A stretch of 64,000 nt of DNA. Source: Roseimicrobium sp. ORNL1. GTDB taxonomy: Bacteria; Verrucomicrobiota; Verrucomicrobiia; Verrucomicrobiales; Verrucomicrobiaceae. The DNA is taken from positions 7,316,001-7,380,000 of the forward strand of contig NZ_CP049143.1 in NCBI RefSeq assembly GCF_011044495.1, given 5' to 3'. A model generated the notes under the pieces. That model was not told the DNA's origin. It ran no database searches and worked only from the letters and a program-made list of their open reading frames with translations. This document shows, piece after piece, positions 41,231 to 50,180 of the stretch. How positions within the stretch are numbered: the first letter of the stretch is position 1; each line of letters begins with the position of its first letter. The position numbers were made by a program, and so were the translations under genes.

Positions 41231-42538
41231 ATGAGCACTCAAGACCTCCAAGAAAGCCCTGCCAGTTCGGAATTAGAAAGCAGCCGTGGGCAGGCGACGG
41301 CCGAGCCCCTGACCCCATCCGCATCCGCCCCGCGGAGCGTGCCGACCAGCACGAGCAAGAAGACCCCGTGGATCGCCGCCGGTGTGGCCGTGGCGGTGAT
41401 TGGCGGGCTGACGTACCTGACCGCCGGCGAGACCTCCACGCATGAGGGTTCCTCTTCCTCCGCAAAAGAAGCCGCCGCGCCTGCCACACCGCCCGCGCCC
41501 CGCGTGACGGTCTCCACCGTGGAGGAACGCACCGTGACGGAAACCCGCGAGCTGCTGGGCCGCGTGGATGCCCGTGAGACGGTGGAGGTGCGCCCGCGTG
41601 TCTCCGGCCACATCCAGGAAGTGAAGCTGCAGGCCGGTCAGCTGGTGAAGCAGGGCGAGGTGCTCTTCACCATCGACCCGCGCTGGTACCAGGCGCAGTA
41701 TGACCTTGCCAAGGCCGCCGTGGACGGCGCGAAGGTGCGCGTGCGCATTGCCGAGCGTGATGCGCGTCGTGCCGATGACCTCCTGAAGAGCCGCGCCATC
41801 TCCGTGGAGGAGGCGGACACGCGCACTTCGAAGTTGGAGGAAACCCGCGCCGAGCTCGCCGCTGCGGAGGCCACGCTGTCCTCCGCCCGCCTGGACCTGG
41901 AGTACACGGAAGTGCGCGCACCCATCAGCGGACGCGTGAGCCGCGCCTATGTGACCGCGGGCAATCTCATCTCCGGCGCCCCCAGTGGCGGCACCGTGCT
42001 GACGACGATTGTTTCCGATGGCGACATGTATGTGTACGCGGACGTGGATGAAGCCACCCTGCTGAGCTACAGCCGCCTGGACCGCGAAGGCCGCCTGCGC
42101 AAGGAGAACGGCCGCATCCCGGTGGAGATGCAGCTCAGCGATGAGACGGGCTATGTGCATCGCGGTTATGTGGAGTCCTCCGACAACCGCGTGGACCCCG
42201 GCACGAGCAGCCTGGTACTGCGCATGGTCTTCCCCAATCCGGAAGGCAAGCTCGTCGCCGGTCTCCCCGCCCGCGTGCGTCTCCCCGTGAGCGCGCCGCA
42301 GCCCACGCTGCTCATCACCGAGCGCGCCATCGGCACGAATCAGAGCCAGAAGTACGTCTTCACCGTGGACAACACGGAGAAGGTGAACCAGCGCCCCGTG
42401 AAGCTCGGCCCCGTGATCAATGGACAGCGCGTCATCCGCGACGGCCTGCAACCCGGCGACCGCGTGATCGTGAATGGCCTGCAGCGCGTGACCGCGGGCA
42501 TGGTGGTGAATGCGGAGAGTTCAGTCGCGATGAAGTAA
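41231..42538 (+). CDS. RND efflux periplasmic adaptor (membrane fusion protein)
   Basis: The 435-residue protein has a single N-terminal anchor (WIAAGVAVAVIGGLTYLTAG, at about 47-66) after an unusually long Ser/Ala/Thr-rich tail. The adaptor core follows: VRPRVSGHIQEVKLQAGQLVKQGEVLFTIDPRWY (lipoyl part), the coiled-coil hairpin (ADDLLKSRAISVEEADTRTSKLEETRAEL), the second lipoyl half VRAPISGRVSRAYVTAGNL, the beta-barrel and the membrane-proximal domain with GLQPGDRVIVNGLQRV. It links the RND pump to an outer-membrane channel, which is not encoded nearby. The gene is first in the operon after the TetR regulator. Confidence 0.93.
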   Translation: MSTQDLQESPASSELESSRGQATAEPLTPSASAPRSVPTSTSKKTPWIAAGVAVAVIGGLTYLTAGETSTHEGSSSSAKEAAAPATPPAPRVTVSTVEERTVTETRELLGRVDARETVEVRPRVSGHIQEVKLQAGQLVKQGEVLFTIDPRWYQAQYDLAKAAVDGAKVRVRIAERDARRADDLLKSRAISVEEADTRTSKLEETRAELAAAEATLSSARLDLEYTEVRAPISGRVSRAYVTAGNLISGAPSGGTVLTTIVSDGDMYVYADVDEATLLSYSRLDREGRLRKENGRIPVEMQLSDETGYVHRGYVESSDNRVDPGTSSLVLRMVFPNPEGKLVAGLPARVRLPVSAPQPTLLITERAIGTNQSQKYVFTVDNTEKVNQRPVKLGPVINGQRVIRDGLQPGDRVIVNGLQRVTAGMVVNAESSVAMK

Positions 42539-42552
42539 CGCCCACCTCTCAA

Positions 42553-42575
42553 GGAGTGGGGGCATTCCTGCCCCC
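42553..42575. repeat. REP-like hairpin after the RND adaptor gene
   Basis: GGAG-headed GGGGGCA-TTCC-TGCCCCC hairpin, 15 bp past the adaptor stop codon, at the start of the 517-bp gap that separates adaptor and pump genes. Confidence 0.8.
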
Positions 42576-42729
42576 ATTTCATGGCGCTCCACGCGCCACC
42601 ATCTCCTGATACACCCTATCATCCCGGCCCACCCCGCCGGCCACAGCCGCCGCTTTGCCTTTTTCCCAAGCACCCTTCCCCACCTCTCGAAAAACTCATG
42701 CACACGGAAACACTGCCGACCTCAGCAAA

Positions 42730-42902
42730 GGAGCGCGGACACTCCTGTCCGCCACGACTGATGCACCAGCTCCCGGCCTTCCAATGGAGCGGCCAGGCAA
42801 GTCCACGGCTGTATCTCCGCGACATGGAAGGCGGCCTCTTCCCTCCGGCACGAGACCAGCAAATCACGCCGCAGACCAGCGGACAAGAGTGTCCGCGCTC
42901 CT
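42730..42902. repeat. BIME inside the RND operon (orphan REP pair)
   Basis: A GGAG-headed GCGGACA-CTCC-TGTCCGC hairpin (42730-42753) and its inverted mate (42879-42902, AGCGGACAAGAGTGTCCGCGC) enclose about 125 bp. The spacing equals that of the RAYT flanks and the spacer retains fragments resembling theirs (GGCAAGTCCACGGC), with no transposase between them. It lies between adaptor and pump. Confidence 0.85.
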
Positions 42903-43055
42903 GTGATCACAGCGAAGCGGACGACCTCTATTTCTTCTCCCACTACGCCGCCCTCGCCGCCTAGCAACGCGAGCCTCTCCCATCTCGCACCACGCTTCCT
43001 CCGCGTTTCGAAATCAGAAATCTCAAATCAAAAATCATCAATCCCGTCCCGTGTC

Positions 43056-46000
43056 ATGAACTTCTCGGACTTCTTCATCAAGCGCCCCATCTTCGCGGGC
43101 GTGTTGTCCATCATCATCTTCCTGGTGGGCGCCATCTCCATGCTGCGCCTGCCCATCAGTGAGTATCCCGAAGTGATCCCGCCCACGGTGGTGGTCACGG
43201 CGAAATATCCCGGCGCGAATCCGAAGACCATCGCAGAGACCGTTTCCACACCCCTGGAGCAATCCATCAATGGCGTGGAGAACTCACTCTACATGTTCTC
43301 CCAGGCCACGAGTGATGGCACCATGACGCTGACCATCACCTTCGCCCTGGGTACGGACCCGGACAAGGCGCAGGTGCAGGTGCAGAATCGTGTGGCGCAG
43401 GCGCTGCCGAAGCTGCCGGAGGAAGTCACGCGCAACGGCGTGGTCACCGCAAAGAGCTCGCCGAACCTCACCATGGTGGTGCACCTCTTCTCCCCCGATG
43501 GTCGCTATGACGATGTGTATGTGAGCAACTACGCCACGCTCCAGGTGAAGGACATTCTCACGCGCCTGCCCGGTGTGGGCCTCGTGCAATCGTGGGGCGC
43601 AGGTGAATACGCCATGCGTGTGTGGCTGGACCCGAACAAGCTCGCCTCCCGCAATCTCACCACGGGCGATGTGATTTCGGCCATCCGCGAACAGAACGTG
43701 CAGGTGGCCTCCGGCGCCGTGGGCAAGCAGCCGAATGGAAACGGCGCGGACACGGAACTGCTCATCAATACCAAGGGCCGCCTCGTGAACGAAGACGAGT
43801 TCGGCGAGATCATCGTGAAGATTGGCGCGCGTGGTGAGCGCACCCTGCTGCGCGACATCGCCCGCATCCAGCTCGGCGCGAATGAATATGCGCTGCGCTC
43901 GCTCCTGGCGAACAAGACCGCCGTGGGCATCGGTGTCTTCCAGCTTCCCGGGTCGAATGCCATCGAGCTCTCCGACAACGTGCGCAGGACGATGGCGGAC
44001 CTCAAGAAGGAATTCCCCGAAGGACTCGACTACGCCATCGCCTATGACCCCACGGTTTTCGTGCGCAGCTCCATCGAGGCGGTGGTGCACACACTTCTCG
44101 AAGCCATCCTGCTCGTGGTGCTGGTGGTGATTCTCTTCCTGCAGACGTGGCGTGCCTCCATCATCCCGCTCGCGGCTGTACCCGTGTCACTCGTGGGTAC
44201 CTTCGCGGTGATGAGCGCACTCGGCTTCTCCATCAATGCACTCTCCCTCTTCGGTCTGGTGCTGGCCATCGGCATCGTGGTGGATGACGCCATCGTGGTG
44301 GTGGAGAATGTGGAGCGCAACATCGCGCTCGGGAAGTCTCCCTTCGAAGCGACACGCACTGCCATGCGCGAAGTGACGGGCCCCATCGTGGCCACGGCGC
44401 TGGTGCTCTCCGCGGTGTTCATTCCCACGGCCTTCATCAGCGGATTGACGGGACAGTTCTATAAACAGTTCGCTTTGACCATCGCCATCTCCACGGTGAT
44501 CTCCGCGTTCAATTCGCTCACGCTCTCGCCCGCCCTGAGCGCACTGCTGCTGCGCGACCACCATGCGCCGAAGGATGCGCTCACGCGTTTCATGGACAAG
44601 GCGTTCGGCTGGCTCTTCCGTCCCTTCAATCGTTTCTTCGACTGGGCGTCGCACAAATATTCCAACGGTGTCGCGCGTCTCATCCGCGTGAGTGTGGCCG
44701 CGTTGATTGTGTATGGCGGCCTGCTCTTCTTCACCGGTCATGTGTTCAAGCAGGTGCCCTCGGGCTTCGTGCCTTCGCAGGACAAGCAGTACCTCGTGGC
44801 CTTTGCGCAGCTTCCGGATGCCGCCTCACTCGAACGCACGGATGAAGTGATGCGCCGGATGGGTGAAATCGTCGCGCAGCATCCCGGCATCGAGACCTCG
44901 CTGGCCTTCCCCGGCCTTTCCATCAACGGCTTCACGAACAGTCCGAACAGCGGGATCATCTTCCCCATGTTGAAGGACTTCAAAGAACGCAAGGGCAAGC
45001 CCGGCATGTCCGGCGAGGAGATTGCGAAGGACCTGCAGGCGAAGTTCAATGAGATCCAGGATGCCTTCGTCGCCGTGTTCCCTCCGCCGCCGGTGAATGG
45101 TCTCGGCACCACGGGTGGCTACAAGCTCTATGTGGAGGACCGCGCTGGCCTCGGCTATGACGAGCTCTACAAGGCCACGCAGGATCTCATTACCAAGGCG
45201 AACCAGACGCCCGGGCTCGCGGGCATGTTCTCCAGCTTCACCATCAATACCCCGCAGCTCGATGTGGAAGTGGACCGCGCGAAGGCGAAGCAGCAGGGTG
45301 TGCCACTCGCGAATATCTTCGAAGCCATGCAGGTGAACCTGGGCTCGCTGTATGTGAATGACTTCAACCGCTTTGGCCGCACGTATCAGGTGATTGCGCA
45401 GGCGGATGCCGAGTTCCGCGCAACCTCGGAGGACATCATGCGCCTGAAGACGCGCAACGCCGCCGGCGAAATGGTGCCACTCGGCTCACTCGTGAAGGTG
45501 GAGGAGACCTACGGCCCCGACCGCGCCATGCGCTACAACGGCTATGCTGCAGCGGACATCAGCGGTGGCGCTGCTCCTGGGTATAGCTCCGGCCAGGCAG
45601 AGGCCATTCTGGAGAAGCTCGCCGCGGAGACCCTGCCGAAGGGCATGGTGCTCGACTGGACGGACCTCACCTATCAGCGCATCATCGCGGGGAATACAGG
45701 ACTCTATATTTTCCCGCTGAGCATCCTGCTCGTGTTCCTTGTGCTCGCCGCGCAGTATGAGAGCTTCCGCCTGCCCTTCGCCGTGCTGCTCATCGTGCCC
45801 ATGGCCCTGCTCTCTGCGATGCTCGGCGTGTGGCTCACCAAGGGCGATAACAACATCTTCACGCAGATCGGTTTGATCGTGCTCATCGGTCTCGCCGCGA
45901 AGAATGCGATTCTGATTGTGGAGTTTGCCGTGAAGCTTCGCGAAGAAGGCAAGGGCATCGTAGAAGCCGCACTCGAAGCGTCACGCTTGAGGTTACGCCC

Positions 46001-46253
46001 CATCTTGATGACGAGCATCGCGTTCATCGCGGGTGTGTTCCCCCTGGTGGTCTCCACCGGCGCCGGCGCCGAAATGCGACAGGCGATGGGTGTGGCCGTG
46101 TTTGCCGGGATGATTGGCGTGACGCTCTTTGGCTTGTTCCTGACGCCCATCTTCTATGTGGTGTTGGAGAAGCTCGGGATGAAGAAGGTGAAGAGCGCGA
46201 CGCCTACGACTGCGCATGAGAATACACCTGCGGAGACCATCGTGACCGCCTAA
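43056..46253 (+). CDS. RND multidrug efflux pump, HAE1 type
   Basis: The 1,065-residue inner-membrane pump has the AcrB-type layout: MNFSDFFIKRPIFAGVLSIIIFLVGAISM (first membrane segment), two large periplasmic loops and twelve membrane segments. Its membrane-core blocks include LFGLVLAIGIVVDDAIVVVENVERN, with the DD proton relay in GIVVDDAIV, and GLIVLIGLAAKNAILIVEF in the second half. It exports hydrophobic compounds with proton uptake. I chose the ATG with MNFSDFF; the longer in-frame opening is rich in Ser/Pro/Thr and overlaps repeats. The outer-membrane channel partner is absent from the window. Confidence 0.95.
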   Translation: MNFSDFFIKRPIFAGVLSIIIFLVGAISMLRLPISEYPEVIPPTVVVTAKYPGANPKTIAETVSTPLEQSINGVENSLYMFSQATSDGTMTLTITFALGTDPDKAQVQVQNRVAQALPKLPEEVTRNGVVTAKSSPNLTMVVHLFSPDGRYDDVYVSNYATLQVKDILTRLPGVGLVQSWGAGEYAMRVWLDPNKLASRNLTTGDVISAIREQNVQVASGAVGKQPNGNGADTELLINTKGRLVNEDEFGEIIVKIGARGERTLLRDIARIQLGANEYALRSLLANKTAVGIGVFQLPGSNAIELSDNVRRTMADLKKEFPEGLDYAIAYDPTVFVRSSIEAVVHTLLEAILLVVLVVILFLQTWRASIIPLAAVPVSLVGTFAVMSALGFSINALSLFGLVLAIGIVVDDAIVVVENVERNIALGKSPFEATRTAMREVTGPIVATALVLSAVFIPTAFISGLTGQFYKQFALTIAISTVISAFNSLTLSPALSALLLRDHHAPKDALTRFMDKAFGWLFRPFNRFFDWASHKYSNGVARLIRVSVAALIVYGGLLFFTGHVFKQVPSGFVPSQDKQYLVAFAQLPDAASLERTDEVMRRMGEIVAQHPGIETSLAFPGLSINGFTNSPNSGIIFPMLKDFKERKGKPGMSGEEIAKDLQAKFNEIQDAFVAVFPPPPVNGLGTTGGYKLYVEDRAGLGYDELYKATQDLITKANQTPGLAGMFSSFTINTPQLDVEVDRAKAKQQGVPLANIFEAMQVNLGSLYVNDFNRFGRTYQVIAQADAEFRATSEDIMRLKTRNAAGEMVPLGSLVKVEETYGPDRAMRYNGYAAADISGGAAPGYSSGQAEAILEKLAAETLPKGMVLDWTDLTYQRIIAGNTGLYIFPLSILLVFLVLAAQYESFRLPFAVLLIVPMALLSAMLGVWLTKGDNNIFTQIGLIVLIGLAAKNAILIVEFAVKLREEGKGIVEAALEASRLRLRPILMTSIAFIAGVFPLVVSTGAGAEMRQAMGVAVFAGMIGVTLFGLFLTPIFYVVLEKLGMKKVKSATPTTAHENTPAETIVTA

Positions 46254-46267
46254 GCGATTGGTGTGGA

Positions 46268-46337
46268 TCTGTGTGGCGAAGCCACCTTGGACTGCGGCAG
46301 CCTGCTGCCGCAGTCCAGAGTCCACAGCCTGCTGTGG
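46268..46337. repeat. Left 70-bp inverted repeat with two hairpins
   Basis: It contains GCGGCAGCCTGCTGCCGC and CCACAGCCTGCTGTGG hairpins and matches, as a reverse complement, the segment at 47671-47742 with few changes. The pair brackets a 1.3-kb region with a single gene. Confidence 0.85.
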
Positions 46338-46393
46338 CGATGATGGCACCCGTTCGTGAGGTGAAAACACCCCATAAGCGAGTAGCCCACAAA

Positions 46394-46419
46394 GTGGGGC
46401 AGGAATGCCCCCAGTCCTA
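46394..46419. repeat. REP-like hairpin GGGGCA-GGAA-TGCCCC, inverted orientation
   Basis: A copy of the GGGG(A/G)CA class of the REP-like hairpin with a diverged (CTAGGACT) tail. A degenerate further copy follows at 46486-46506. Apart from repeats, I see nothing in the gap after the pump gene. Confidence 0.65.
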
Positions 46420-46592
46420 GGGCAAGGCCGCGCAACATCCTGGAAGAGCATGACGCTCCACCAAGGGGCGCCAGCTCCCAAGGCTCGGGGACACTCTTGT
46501 TCCCTCAGTTTTCAGTGTGCTCCTGGTTGAGAAGCGGGGCCCCGCCCCCAGAGGCAGCGGCGGAGCTCGGATGGATGCGCGCTTCATGGCCC

Positions 46593-47135
46593 TCACTCAC
46601 CTCCGGCCGCTTGCTCGGCCCACGCATGCATCACCACACGCGTGCTTCCTCCCAGCCAGCCCACCTTGGCGAGGCGGGCACGCTGGACATCGCGCGCCTC
46701 CAGGAGACCTCGCACGGTAGCGAGGCTCACCTTCGCAGCGCGGCCTGTGTCCCACGAGCGAGGCGCGGCGCGGAGCTGCCCCTGGGCCTCCACCCAGAGA
46801 CGATGCCGCAGTTGCGCCGCCTCGCGTTGGAGCGCTCGCCTTGCGGCTTCACCCTCCAGTTTCCGCAGCCAGGTTTCCCGCTCCTCCCACTGTGCCACGG
46901 TGTCCTCGGCCTCAATGAGCCGCGGATGGCACCGCACCACGGTTTTCCAAGTCCGCCCGGCTGAGCTTGGGCGGGCCACCATGACCCGCAACTCCTCCGG
47001 ATGATAACTCAGATGCACCAGTTCACCGGTGCTCGTTTCGCCTTCCCACGCTGCTATTGTCGTGCCCGGCAGGCGTTTTGCCCGCACCACTTCCAGCGTC
47101 TGCTGGGGCTTCATCAGCCCCGACTGTGTTTTCAT
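46593..47135 (-). CDS. Hypothetical protein bounded by inverted repeats
   Basis: The 180-residue protein has no signal peptide or membrane segment. The first half includes TTIAAWEGETSTGELVHLSYHPEELRVMV and TWKTVVRCHPRLIE. The second half is Arg/Glu/Ala-rich and helical (WEERETWLRKLEGEAARRALQREAAQLRHRLWVEAQ), then RAAKVSLATVRGLLEARDVQRARLA, ending in an aromatic and Ala-rich stretch. I do not recognise a family. The gene is the only one inside the 1.4-kb segment between the 70-bp inverted repeats. Confidence 0.5.
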   Translation of the reverse strand: MKTQSGLMKPQQTLEVVRAKRLPGTTIAAWEGETSTGELVHLSYHPEELRVMVARPSSAGRTWKTVVRCHPRLIEAEDTVAQWEERETWLRKLEGEAARRALQREAAQLRHRLWVEAQGQLRAAPRSWDTGRAAKVSLATVRGLLEARDVQRARLAKVGWLGGSTRVVMHAWAEQAAGGE

Positions 47136-47139
47136 TTTA

Positions 47140-47231
47140 GTTCAACTTGATGCTGCTCCGTGGGCACGCCGTTTCGTGGGCGCTACTCACCCGCGGAGAT
47201 CAAGTTGACGACCGGCCCGTTGCGGGGCCGG
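47140..47231. repeat. Inverted repeat and hairpin upstream of the orphan gene
   Basis: GTTCAACTTGATGCTGCTCC (47140-47159) and the CGGAGATCAAGTTGAC stretch (47194-47209) are imperfect reverse complements, followed by the GC hairpin CCGGCCC-GGGCCGG (47212-47231). They lie just upstream of the start of the gene, so may be an operator or a transposon end. Confidence 0.55.
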
Positions 47232-47540
47232 AGCTTGGCTAGGTTAAGACTGGGTCTCGATTAGACATGCTGTGAGACAGATACCATGACAGTAACCAGG
47301 GGTCAATCGATTCTGCCGATGGGTGCGTGGGATGGCAGCGCGGTAGTATCACGCCATCGTGGAGGCAGGAGTGCCCCCGATCCTTGGGCGAAGCCATGCA
47401 CCATGCCTTCAAGAAACATCGTGCTTTCCAGAGGAGCGTCAGCTCCTCCAAGAATGGGCGACGCTCTTGTCCCGTCTGTCGGGCGGGCTATCAGCGCAGC
47501 ACGCTCAATCCACTTCTTCGCTTCACACCAGCCGCATTCG

Positions 47541-47640
47541 CTGCCTGAAGGGCAGCAGGAGCCCAGCCCAAGGTTAGGGAGCCCAAGCGACCGACACCTT
47601 GGGTAGGCACGGAAATGGCATGGCACTCTGAAAGAGTGCA
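47541..47640. repeat. Half copy of the long dispersed inverted repeat unit
   Basis: The segment CTGAAGGGCAGCAGGAGCCC, then AAGGTTAGGGAGCCCAAGCGACCGACACCTTGGG and ACTCTGAAAGAGT matches the left half of the units at 20086 and 22698. The right arm is missing or highly diverged. The rest of the gap (47232-47540) is without genes that I can support. Confidence 0.7.
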
Positions 47641-47670
47641 GGAGCCGTATCTACTCCTTCGCGGGTTCCC

Positions 47671-47742
47671 AATCGCCGCAGCAGGCTGCGGACTCTGGAA
47701 AGCGGCAGCAGGCTGCCGCAATCCAAGGTGGCTGCGCCACAC
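47671..47742. repeat. Right 70-bp inverted repeat with two hairpins
   Basis: Reverse complement of the copy at 46268-46337, ending 8 bp before the stop codon of the FAD oxidoreductase. Differences from the left copy are partly compensated within the hairpin stems. Confidence 0.85.
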
Positions 47743-47750
47743 AAGTCACC

Positions 47751-50063
47751 TCATCTCATTTCGATTCTGTCCGGCACACGATTGTTGTTCGCGTCGAACG
47801 GCATCGCATCCTCGAGGTTCTTCATGCCATCGCCATCCTCATCTCCGTCCGCGCTGAGCCACGTGCCTTTCTCGGGAAGCCACTCACCGCGTTGCTGCAA
47901 GATTTTCCAGATGAACTGGGCACATTCCCCCCGGTAGAGAGGTTGATCTGCATCCTTGCTCTTGAGCAACCCCTTGGGCGATGGAAACCCCAGACGTGTC
48001 AACCAGTCGTGCAACGTGTTCCAGCTCGCGACGGCATTCGGTTGGAAGCGTTGTTTGGAAAGATCGAAGTCACCCCAGGCAAACATGGACTCGAACGCAG
48101 GCAGCTCTGTGTCACCTGTGTTCACGTCGAGGAATCGTGACTTCATATCAGGAGGTAGTGACGGCCAGTCCTTGGCGTCAACGCAGGCACGGCAGGTCCG
48201 CACCAGTAACCTCACAAGTTCACGCCGCGTCATGGGATCGTCCTGCCCGAAATGGAGGTCCATTCCTTCCGGCACCAGAATGCCGCGCACCGCCAGCATG
48301 TTCACCGCTTCAAAGCAGGTCTCGTCAGGGTTCAGTCCGTGGAAGGGCCAGAGCAGCAGGCCCGGTCCACCGCAGCCGCGTACGAGCTTCAATTGCAGCT
48401 CCCGCACCTTCGCCATATCTCCCGCGATGTCCCGTGGCTCCACGCCATCGCGCAGGCACATCCATGCGAGCGTCGCGCCTGCCTGGCCCACATGCATCAT
48501 CTGTCCATGCAATCGCAAGGCCGACTGCACCACACTGCTCACGCCGATGTTTTTTCCCGCGCCGATGAGTCCCTTCATCTCCACCGGCACAAGACCGCGC
48601 AATGGAAAGGCCGTGCGATCCGTATCTGTGTGCCAGCCACGTGAAGGCGTGTGCACATTCTGCCAGGGACCGTTGCGATCCTCCGTGAGGAACTTCCGTC
48701 GTGTGGGGTGGAAGTCGATGTTGAACTGGAAACCAAACACCGAATCCGTGGGTATCACCTTGGCGAACTCGGGTTGCCGGTCCTCCGCACGGATGTCCTG
48801 CTCGCGCATCATGTAGAGCGCCTCCAGTCGCAGGCCTTCGCGCACATACGGCTTCGGTGGCAGCCGGTCCGCCGTGCCGAATTCGTCCGTGAGCGCCATG
48901 TAACGGAAGGACTGTGGGAAGTCCCCCACACGATCATGCACCGCCGTCTGCAGGTGATACAGCATACCCAGCGCGTGCTCCTTGATGTCCGCGAACACGA
49001 TGGCGCGCTGGTGTGGGGTGAGGTTCACGAAGTTCTTCTTCGAAGAGCCCGGTTCATCCTTCTCCAGCGCGTCCACCAGTCGCTGCGGAAGCTGGCAGAG
49101 CGGATAGTCCTGCGTGGGATAGTTCAGAAACGTGGCCTCCGTGCCCGGAGCAAAGCCGTTGTGCCAGCGGTCTACGAGACGACGATGCGTATACGGACTA
49201 TTTCCACTGGGGGAGTACATGCCCGTGCCCATGTCGCTCTCCACCCACGGCGGAATGCGATCCAGTGCAGCGAAGGAGCGCGGATCATAGCTCGCCGGCT
49301 TCGGGATGGTCTCATCCTTGCCGCCGGTCTCACGCAGCACGAGGCACCACGAGATGGGATTCATCTCCTGCGAGCCCGCGGCATCATCAAACGACTCCGG
49401 CGCACTCGGCTCTCCAAACCTCGAACGGAGGTCCGGCCCCGCGCCATACTTTGCGCCGCTCAGGCGAATCACATCACCCCAGTCGCTGGCATCCATGGTC
49501 AGCTTCGCCTGCACGGCAAGTGTCTCTGCACCACCCGTGGTGCGCTCGAACTCCACACCCATCACACGCCCCTTCTCCACCATCACCTTCAGCGGTTGCC
49601 ATCCACGCTCGATGCGTAGGGCGCCGCTCTTCACATACGGCTCCACGAGTTCCTCGAAGATTTTCGCTGCCGCGGCTGGCTCGATGGTTTCCGTACCGCA
49701 GAAGGCATTGCCGGGACTGGCGATGCCGTACTTCGCCGAATTGTGCGCACGAATGCGTTGCACCACTTCGGAGAAGAGACCGCTGCGGGGGAAGTTCGCA
49801 TGGCGTCCCTTCACCAGCGTCCACTCATCCAGACATCCCACACCCTCCGCGCTGAACTCACCGCCGAGCCAGCCGATGTCATTCACGAGGATGATTCGTT
49901 TTACGCCAAGTCTCGCCGCCTGGACTGCTGCGGCGCAGGCAGACTCGTTGCCGCCGATGATGAGGAGGTCGGCTTCGAGGGTGTTTGCTGCAGGGGCCTT
50001 GGCCAACCCAAGGGACAGCAACAGAAACGGAAGCGCGAGGGAAAGGAAATGCAGTCGTTTCAT
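47751..50063 (-). CDS. Secreted FAD-dependent oxidoreductase with SLH-like and Ca-loop C-terminus
   Basis: From the chosen ATG the protein is 770 residues. A signal peptide (LHFLSLALPFLLLSLGLAKAPA) precedes a flavin-binding Rossmann start ADLLIIGGNESACAAAVQAARLG (G-x-G-x-x-A variant) and the FAD-dependent oxidoreductase core (VNDIGWLGGEFSAEGVG, LTMDASDWGD, GAGKNIGVSSVVQSALRLHGQM). The C-terminal 200 residues differ. VNMLAVRGILVPEGMDLHF then DPMTRRELVRLLVRT look like an S-layer-homology module, with a second weak copy near GECAQFIWKIL. The end DGDEDGDGMKNLEDAMPFD is Asp-rich and calcium-binding-like. The enzyme substrate is unknown; probably cell-surface associated. Confidence 0.85.
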   Translation of the reverse strand: MKRLHFLSLALPFLLLSLGLAKAPAANTLEADLLIIGGNESACAAAVQAARLGVKRIILVNDIGWLGGEFSAEGVGCLDEWTLVKGRHANFPRSGLFSEVVQRIRAHNSAKYGIASPGNAFCGTETIEPAAAAKIFEELVEPYVKSGALRIERGWQPLKVMVEKGRVMGVEFERTTGGAETLAVQAKLTMDASDWGDVIRLSGAKYGAGPDLRSRFGEPSAPESFDDAAGSQEMNPISWCLVLRETGGKDETIPKPASYDPRSFAALDRIPPWVESDMGTGMYSPSGNSPYTHRRLVDRWHNGFAPGTEATFLNYPTQDYPLCQLPQRLVDALEKDEPGSSKKNFVNLTPHQRAIVFADIKEHALGMLYHLQTAVHDRVGDFPQSFRYMALTDEFGTADRLPPKPYVREGLRLEALYMMREQDIRAEDRQPEFAKVIPTDSVFGFQFNIDFHPTRRKFLTEDRNGPWQNVHTPSRGWHTDTDRTAFPLRGLVPVEMKGLIGAGKNIGVSSVVQSALRLHGQMMHVGQAGATLAWMCLRDGVEPRDIAGDMAKVRELQLKLVRGCGGPGLLLWPFHGLNPDETCFEAVNMLAVRGILVPEGMDLHFGQDDPMTRRELVRLLVRTCRACVDAKDWPSLPPDMKSRFLDVNTGDTELPAFESMFAWGDFDLSKQRFQPNAVASWNTLHDWLTRLGFPSPKGLLKSKDADQPLYRGECAQFIWKILQQRGEWLPEKGTWLSADGDEDGDGMKNLEDAMPFDANNNRVPDRIEMR

Positions 50064-50180
50064 GGTGGAACGGAGCGGGACGAGAGTACGCGGCAAGGTC
50101 TCGCGATCGCGCATCGAGTTGTGGAGCCGTCTCGTGAGCAACTCAGCCCTTGAGTAACGAAAGTGAGGAGTAAGCGAACC

